Assembly (NCBI GenBank): GCA_963728965.1
Contig: CAVSMH010000008.1
Span: 806,001 to 870,000 of the forward strand
DNA: 64,000 bases
From: DASQZT01 sp963728965
GTDB lineage: Bacteria; Acidobacteriota; Terriglobia; Bryobacterales; Bryobacteraceae
Direction: 5' to 3'
Below the pieces are notes generated by a model. The model was not told the DNA's origin and ran no database searches. It worked only from the letters and a program-made list of their open reading frames with translations. The translations under genes and the position numbers were made by a program. Shown one piece after another: positions 59,940 through 64,000 of the stretch (the first letter of the stretch is position 1; every line of letters starts with the position of its first letter).

Positions 59940-62300
59940 CTATGGTTTCTCCGGCCAGGCGTGCTTCGGGTACCGGCGCGACAGCTCCTTGCGCACCTGC
60001 GGATACAGCCGCTGCCAAAATCCGCCCAGGTCGGTGGTCATCTGCACCGGCCGCTGATTGGGGGCCAACAGCCGTACTACCAACGGCACTTCGCCGCACG
60101 CCACCCGGGGCGTCTCGCGCATGCCGAAGAAGTCCTGCAGCCGCGATGCGATCCACGGCGACTGTCCTGGCTCGTAATGGACCCGCACCTGCCGCCCGCC
60201 GGGGAGCCGCACGCGCTCCGGGGCAATCTCGTCCAGCAGCTTGCGCGCCGCCGGGGGCATCTGCTCGTGAACGGCGCGCAGCAAGCCTCCCTCGCGGGCG
60301 GCGGCTTCCAACTCACCGAAGCTCCTGCGCCCCGCCGCGAGCGACCGCAGTGCCGCCTCCATCGTGTCCCCACCCAGCTCGGGAACATCGCCGTGAGCCG
60401 CGGCGAAACTCACGCGGGCGCGAAAGGCTTCAAGTGCCTCCGCGTCGGCGAAACGCTTCACGCCCGCCTCCACCGCTTTGGCGGCAAGCAGCGCCGAAGC
60501 GGCTTTCGGGTCGGGCGTGCCGTGGCTCTCCTGAATGGCGATCTCGCCGAAGCGCAGGCCGCTGACGCTTTCCACACGCTCGGCGGAGCGATTCCACTCC
60601 ACCCGCGCCGTCTCGCGCACGCGCTCGGGAAACAGATCGAGCAGCCAGTCCGGTTCGATCGCGCTGGCCAGGCGCACCAGCGGCATCTTCTGATCGGGGC
60701 GGTCTTCGGCTTCCACGGCAACCAGGAACTCGGCCGCGGTCACCGTGCTCGCCGCCGCCAGTTGCGCCGGCCCGCCGTCGGCCAGGTGCAGCTCCAGACC
60801 CTTTCGGCGTCGCGCCACGCGATCGGGGAACGCCGCCAGCACTGCGATGAGGAGCGCCTCTTCATCGCGCGCCGGCTGCCGCCGCGGGTTGACGATCCGG
60901 CAGATCTGCCGCACTGTCTGCGCGGTCCTCGGCTCCCATTGCCGCTCCATGAGCGCCACCAGGTCGGACCGCGTGGCGTGCGCGGGCTCTTCCGGCAGGC
61001 GCTCGCCCGCGCTCAGCAGAGCGGCCACCGTGCACCCATCCTCCGCCACCCCACGTCGGCGCGCCTCCACGATCAGCCGCGCCAGCCGCGGATGGAGCGG
61101 AAGCCGCGCCATCTCCCGGCCTAACGCGCCGGTCGCGCCGAGTTGCTGCAACAGGTCCTCGGCATAGGCCACCGCGGCGGCGGGGGGCGCATCGAGCCAC
61201 TCCAGCCGGTCCAAACCCATGGCGCGCAGCAGCAACAGAGTGGGCGCCAGGTCGGCCCGGGCCACTTCCGGGACATCGTGAGCCGGTCGCCGCACGAAAT
61301 CCTCCAGCGGATACAGGCGAATGGCGCGGCCCGGCCGCGTGCGCCCGGCGCGTCCGGCCCGCTGGTTGGCCGATGCCTGACTGATGCGGGTTATCTGGAG
61401 CGTCGGCAGTCCCGACCACGGCGAATGGCTGGCCACCCGCGCTACCCCGGAATCGATTACGCCGCTCACATCCGGAATCGTGATCGAGCTTTCGGCCACG
61501 TTGGTCGCGAGAATGATCTTGGGCTTGTCCGATGGCGCCAGGGCCCGGTCCTGCTCCTCCTGCGGCTGATCGCCATGCAGCGGAAATACCGTCCATCCGC
61601 GGGCGCGAGCCGCTGCCTCGGCGCGTCGAATCTCGGCGGCGCCCGGCAGAAAGACGAGCACGTGGCCGTCCAGACCGCGAGTGGACAGCCGCTCCAGGGC
61701 GGCGACTACCTGCTGCTCGAGTGGAGCCGCCGAGTGCGGCGTGTATTCCACCTCCAGTGGATGCTGGCGTCCGGCCGTACGCATCACCCGCGCTCCTCCC
61801 AGCCATTCGGCCACCGGTGCGGTGTCGAGGGTCGCCGACATCACCATCAGCCGCAGGTCGGGCCTGCTGGTGCGCTGGAGCCGCCGGAGCAAAGCCAACG
61901 CGAGATCGCCTTCCAGGTGCCGCTCGTGAAACTCGTCCAGCACCACGCAACCGGCACGCTCGAGCGCGGGGTCCTGGAGCAGGCGCCGCGTCAGCACCCC
62001 TTCGGTGAGGAACCGCAGCCGCGTGCGCGGCCCGGCCACTTCCTCGAAGCGGATCTGGTACCCGACAGTCTCGCCCACCGATTCGCCGCGCCCGGCCGCC
62101 ACAAACCGCGCCGCCAGCCGAGCCGCCAGGCGCCGCGGCTCGAGCACCAGCACCTCGCGGTCGGTGAGTTCCAGCAGCGCCGGGGGCACACCCGTCGTCT
62201 TGCCCGCGCCGGGCGGAGCCTCCAGCACCAGGTGGCGATGCTCGCGCAGGTGATCCGCGATTTCCGGCAGCAGCGGATCGATCGGCAGCGGGGCGCTCAC
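59940..62300 (-). CDS. hrpB: ATP-dependent helicase HrpB
   Basis: The GTG at 62300 overlaps the TPR gene's TGA (GTGA), giving 786 residues. The DEAH-box motifs are clear: Walker A EAPPGAGKTT, DEFHERHLEGD (motif II), MSATLD (III), LHGDQPQEEQD and ATNVAESSITIPDVSGVID, and QRAGRAGRTRPG (VI). The C-terminal half has the HrpB-specific domain, ending in the QMTTDLGGFWQRLYPQVRKEL signature. HrpB is a putative RNA helicase of unknown physiological target. Confidence 0.95.
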   Translation of the reverse strand: MSAPLPIDPLLPEIADHLREHRHLVLEAPPGAGKTTGVPPALLELTDREVLVLEPRRLAARLAARFVAAGRGESVGETVGYQIRFEEVAGPRTRLRFLTEGVLTRRLLQDPALERAGCVVLDEFHERHLEGDLALALLRRLQRTSRPDLRLMVMSATLDTAPVAEWLGGARVMRTAGRQHPLEVEYTPHSAAPLEQQVVAALERLSTRGLDGHVLVFLPGAAEIRRAEAAARARGWTVFPLHGDQPQEEQDRALAPSDKPKIILATNVAESSITIPDVSGVIDSGVARVASHSPWSGLPTLQITRISQASANQRAGRAGRTRPGRAIRLYPLEDFVRRPAHDVPEVARADLAPTLLLLRAMGLDRLEWLDAPPAAAVAYAEDLLQQLGATGALGREMARLPLHPRLARLIVEARRRGVAEDGCTVAALLSAGERLPEEPAHATRSDLVALMERQWEPRTAQTVRQICRIVNPRRQPARDEEALLIAVLAAFPDRVARRRKGLELHLADGGPAQLAAASTVTAAEFLVAVEAEDRPDQKMPLVRLASAIEPDWLLDLFPERVRETARVEWNRSAERVESVSGLRFGEIAIQESHGTPDPKAASALLAAKAVEAGVKRFADAEALEAFRARVSFAAAHGDVPELGGDTMEAALRSLAAGRRSFGELEAAAREGGLLRAVHEQMPPAARKLLDEIAPERVRLPGGRQVRVHYEPGQSPWIASRLQDFFGMRETPRVACGEVPLVVRLLAPNQRPVQMTTDLGGFWQRLYPQVRKELSRRYPKHAWPEKP

Positions 62301-63238
62301 TGCTTCAGTTGAGCGATGGTCTCGCGCATTTTCACGGCCTGCGGCCAATCGGGGTGGTATTTCAGGAATTCCTCCATGTCTTCGGCGGCGGCGCGGCGGT
62401 CGCCGCGGCGCAGGTGGATCTCGGCCAGAAAAAGCTGGGGATGCGAAAAGTGCGCCGGATCGAGCCGGCTGGCCTCGCGGAAATGTTTTTCCGCCAGCTC
62501 CATCTGTCCGATGCCGAAGTAGGTCATGCCGAGTTGCGAGTGCGCCAGCGGGTCGTTGGGCCGCGCCAGCACGGCGGCCACGTTCAGTTCCCAGGCTTCG
62601 TCCAATTCATGCAGGTTGACCAGCACGCCGCCCAGGTTTACCAGCGGTTCGTAGGCCGTGGGGTCGGCCTTCATGGCGGCGCGAAAACACTCCGCCGCGC
62701 GCCGGTAGTTCTGCGTCTGGTAGGCGATGGTGCCCAGGTTGTTCCAAGCGTTGGAGAACTGCGGCGCGATCTCCACAGCCCGCTCCAGGTGTTTTGTGGC
62801 TCCGTCCACATCGTGCCGAGAGAGGTCTTTCTGCGCGTCCTGATACTCACGAACGGCGCGCTCCGGCACCGTCAGCCGCGTGGCGCTCACGGTGTGCCGT
62901 TGGCGCAGCGCGTCGCGCACCACGAAGTCCTCGTCTTTGAACTTCAGGTCGAGCTGTACGCGTCCGCGCGCATCCGCTGTGGAGGGACCTACTTCGACCG
63001 TCTGCCGCACCTCGCCCCTTCCCGGCATGAACACCGCCAGCGTATACGCGCCGGGCTCCAGCTTTTTGAAGCTGAAGCGGTTGCCGAGGCTCTCGGTGGA
63101 AGTGGCGAAAGGATGCGACGTTGCATACAGCGAGACATACGCCGCGCCTTCGGGCGTGAATTTGCCCGAAAGCTCGTACTGCGGGTCGGCTGCGAAGACC
63201 GCAACCGCCAGCAACGCGCTGCACGCCGACCGAAACAT
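62297..63238 (-). CDS. Exported TPR-repeat protein
   Basis: The ATG at 63238 starts a signal peptide (MFRSACSALLAVAVFAAD), giving 313 residues; a longer in-frame reading has no such signal. Residues 20-100 form a beta-rich domain resembling carboxypeptidase-regulatory-like folds (ATSTESLGNRFSFKKLEPGAY). Residues 130-310 contain about five TPRs (HLERAVEIAPQFSNAWNNLG and similar). It probably scaffolds periplasmic proteins. It is coupled to hrpB by a four-base overlap, which looks like compactness rather than shared function. Confidence 0.88.
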   Translation of the reverse strand: MFRSACSALLAVAVFAADPQYELSGKFTPEGAAYVSLYATSHPFATSTESLGNRFSFKKLEPGAYTLAVFMPGRGEVRQTVEVGPSTADARGRVQLDLKFKDEDFVVRDALRQRHTVSATRLTVPERAVREYQDAQKDLSRHDVDGATKHLERAVEIAPQFSNAWNNLGTIAYQTQNYRRAAECFRAAMKADPTAYEPLVNLGGVLVNLHELDEAWELNVAAVLARPNDPLAHSQLGMTYFGIGQMELAEKHFREASRLDPAHFSHPQLFLAEIHLRRGDRRAAAEDMEEFLKYHPDWPQAVKMRETIAQLKQ

Positions 63239-63290
63239 TAGACCCGCTTCGATTTTAACGCCACTGGCCGGGCGATAATAGAAGAAAAGC

Positions 63291-64000
63291 ATGGATCCTG
63301 TCTCGTTGCGCAGAGTGGGCATACTGGCGTTGGTACTGGCGCTGCTGTCACTGTGGGTGATCGCCGTGATCTCGCAGCGAAACTGGCGCGATTTCGAACA
63401 ATCGAACGCGCAGGCCACCCGTACCAATCGCATCCTGACGATCAACGAAAGTGCGCTGGGCCATATCCGCGACGCCGAGACCGGTCAACGCGGGTACCTG
63501 TTAACCGGGCAGGAGCGCTACCTGGAATCGTACCGGTCGGCAATTGTGTCGGTTCCGCGGGAAATCGACGAACTGGTGCAACTCACCGGTCCCGGCAGCG
63601 CACAGCGCTCGCGCGCGGAGGAGCTGCGCGCCACCGGCGCGGAGAAGCTCCTGGAACTGCGGCAGACGGTTGAATTGCGTAAGACCCAAGGGCTTCGGCC
63701 TGCGCTGGAGATGGTGGAGCGCGGACGCGGAACGTTTCTCATGGACGAGATCCGTCGGGTCTCCGCCGAAATCGAGCAAGAAGAATATCGCCGATGGACC
63801 GCTTCCACTGAGGCCGCGCGCCTGCACGCGGACGAAGCGCGGCGCCTGACCATCATCGGTGTGGTGATTCTCGCCTTTCTGCTGATTGCCGCGTTCTTTG
63901 CCAACCAGAGTTCGGCGCGCCAGCGCGAGCGGCTGCTGGCCCAGCTGGGGGAAGCCCACCGTTCGGCCACCGAAGTTCGCGACCTGCTCCGCACCACGTT
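63291..64000 (+). CDS. CHASE3-domain sensor protein, probably a histidine kinase (truncated by window end)
   Basis: An open frame from ATG 63291 runs off the window after 236 codons. It encodes a membrane helix (VGILALVLALLSLWVIAVIS), a CHASE3 extracytoplasmic domain with the signature DAETGQRGYLLTGQERYLESY, and a second membrane helix (LTIIGVVILAFLLIAAFFA). It then enters a cytoplasmic coiled linker (QRERLLAQLGEAHRSATEVRD). CHASE3 sits in front of histidine kinases, cyclases and methyl-accepting proteins; the kinase type is the most common and is assumed here. A GATAAT (63274-63279) lies 11 bases before the ATG and may be its -10. Confidence 0.85.
   Translation, partial: MDPVSLRRVGILALVLALLSLWVIAVISQRNWRDFEQSNAQATRTNRILTINESALGHIRDAETGQRGYLLTGQERYLESYRSAIVSVPREIDELVQLTGPGSAQRSRAEELRATGAEKLLELRQTVELRKTQGLRPALEMVERGRGTFLMDEIRRVSAEIEQEEYRRWTASTEAARLHADEARRLTIIGVVILAFLLIAAFFANQSSARQRERLLAQLGEAHRSATEVRDLLRTT

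Noticed and set aside
1..64000. CRISPR array, integrase, phage or transposase genes
   Set aside because: No regularly spaced repeats, tRNA-linked integrase, capsid/tail genes or DDE transposase could be seen; the only mobile signature is the 139-bp MITE-like element.

Overview
This 64 kb window of GC-rich DNA looks like chromosome from an acidobacterium close to Bryobacteraceae/Solibacterales. The main clues are an acidobacterial-type duplicated orphan permease (MacB/FtsX type) with its PadR repressor, an NHL-repeat protein ending in the C-terminal domain typical of Solibacter paralogs, ECF sigma/serine-threonine kinase pairs, multihaem cytochromes, Tat-exported glycosidases and M16/S9 peptidases. 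I see no rRNA, tRNA, CRISPR array, phage genes or intact transposase. Organism assignment is inference from gene content, not from a marker gene search.

Layout: (1) 1-4739, minus strand: a two-gene TIR/STAND operon, made of a protein with a TIR domain plus two further TIR-like domains and a coupled nSTAND NTPase with coiled coils, one membrane helix and WD40 repeats; the WD40 tail is frameshifted near position 185. (2) 4740-8037: a structured intergenic region, an eight-haem cytochrome c whose stop codon lies in a 139-bp MITE-like element, and an exported esterase. (3) 8038-15798: an M16 peptidase pair, an overlapping chain (membrane protein, ECF sigma, 71-residue membrane protein, adenosine-specific kinase), acylphosphatase, S9 peptidase, DUF2905 and signal peptidase I. 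(4) 15898-23379: DUF885 lipoprotein, a seven-haem cytochrome with a sorbosone-dehydrogenase-like enzyme, rpoD, nrdR and a flippase-like protein. (5) 23519-28633: ECF sigma, zinc-finger anti-sigma, three envelope-stress-like membrane proteins (B-box, DUF5668-like, DUF4097-like) and an MFS transporter. (6) 28530-34365: glycerate kinase, shikimate kinase and SDR on the minus strand; LON-domain protein, TonB-like protein, HAD and OsmC on the plus strand. (7) 34392-42049: GH127-like glycosidase, acyl desaturase, enolase-superfamily protein, a hairpin-rich 600-bp gap that may encode a structured RNA, and a 949-residue secreted NHL protein. (8) 42056-53001: hydrolase, ADOP permease/PadR with a palindromic operator, an unknown gene coupled to fumarylacetoacetase, MFS, CDP-alcohol phosphatidyltransferase, YdcF and an ABC exporter. 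(9) 53026-64000: STK/ECF pair, serine hydrolase with a putative M91 zinc protease, GH29 fucosidase, HrpB helicase, TPR protein and a truncated CHASE3 sensor.

Gene organisation is compact. Four-base overlaps (ATGA or GTGA) are common and imply translational coupling. Several monocistronic starts have a -10-like hexamer exactly six bases upstream of the start codon, which suggests leaderless mRNAs. The most unusual items are the TIR/STAND pair, the putative structured RNA at 38794-39023, and the M91-type protease. The rest is mostly housekeeping, envelope and polysaccharide/protein turnover functions expected of a soil oligotroph.
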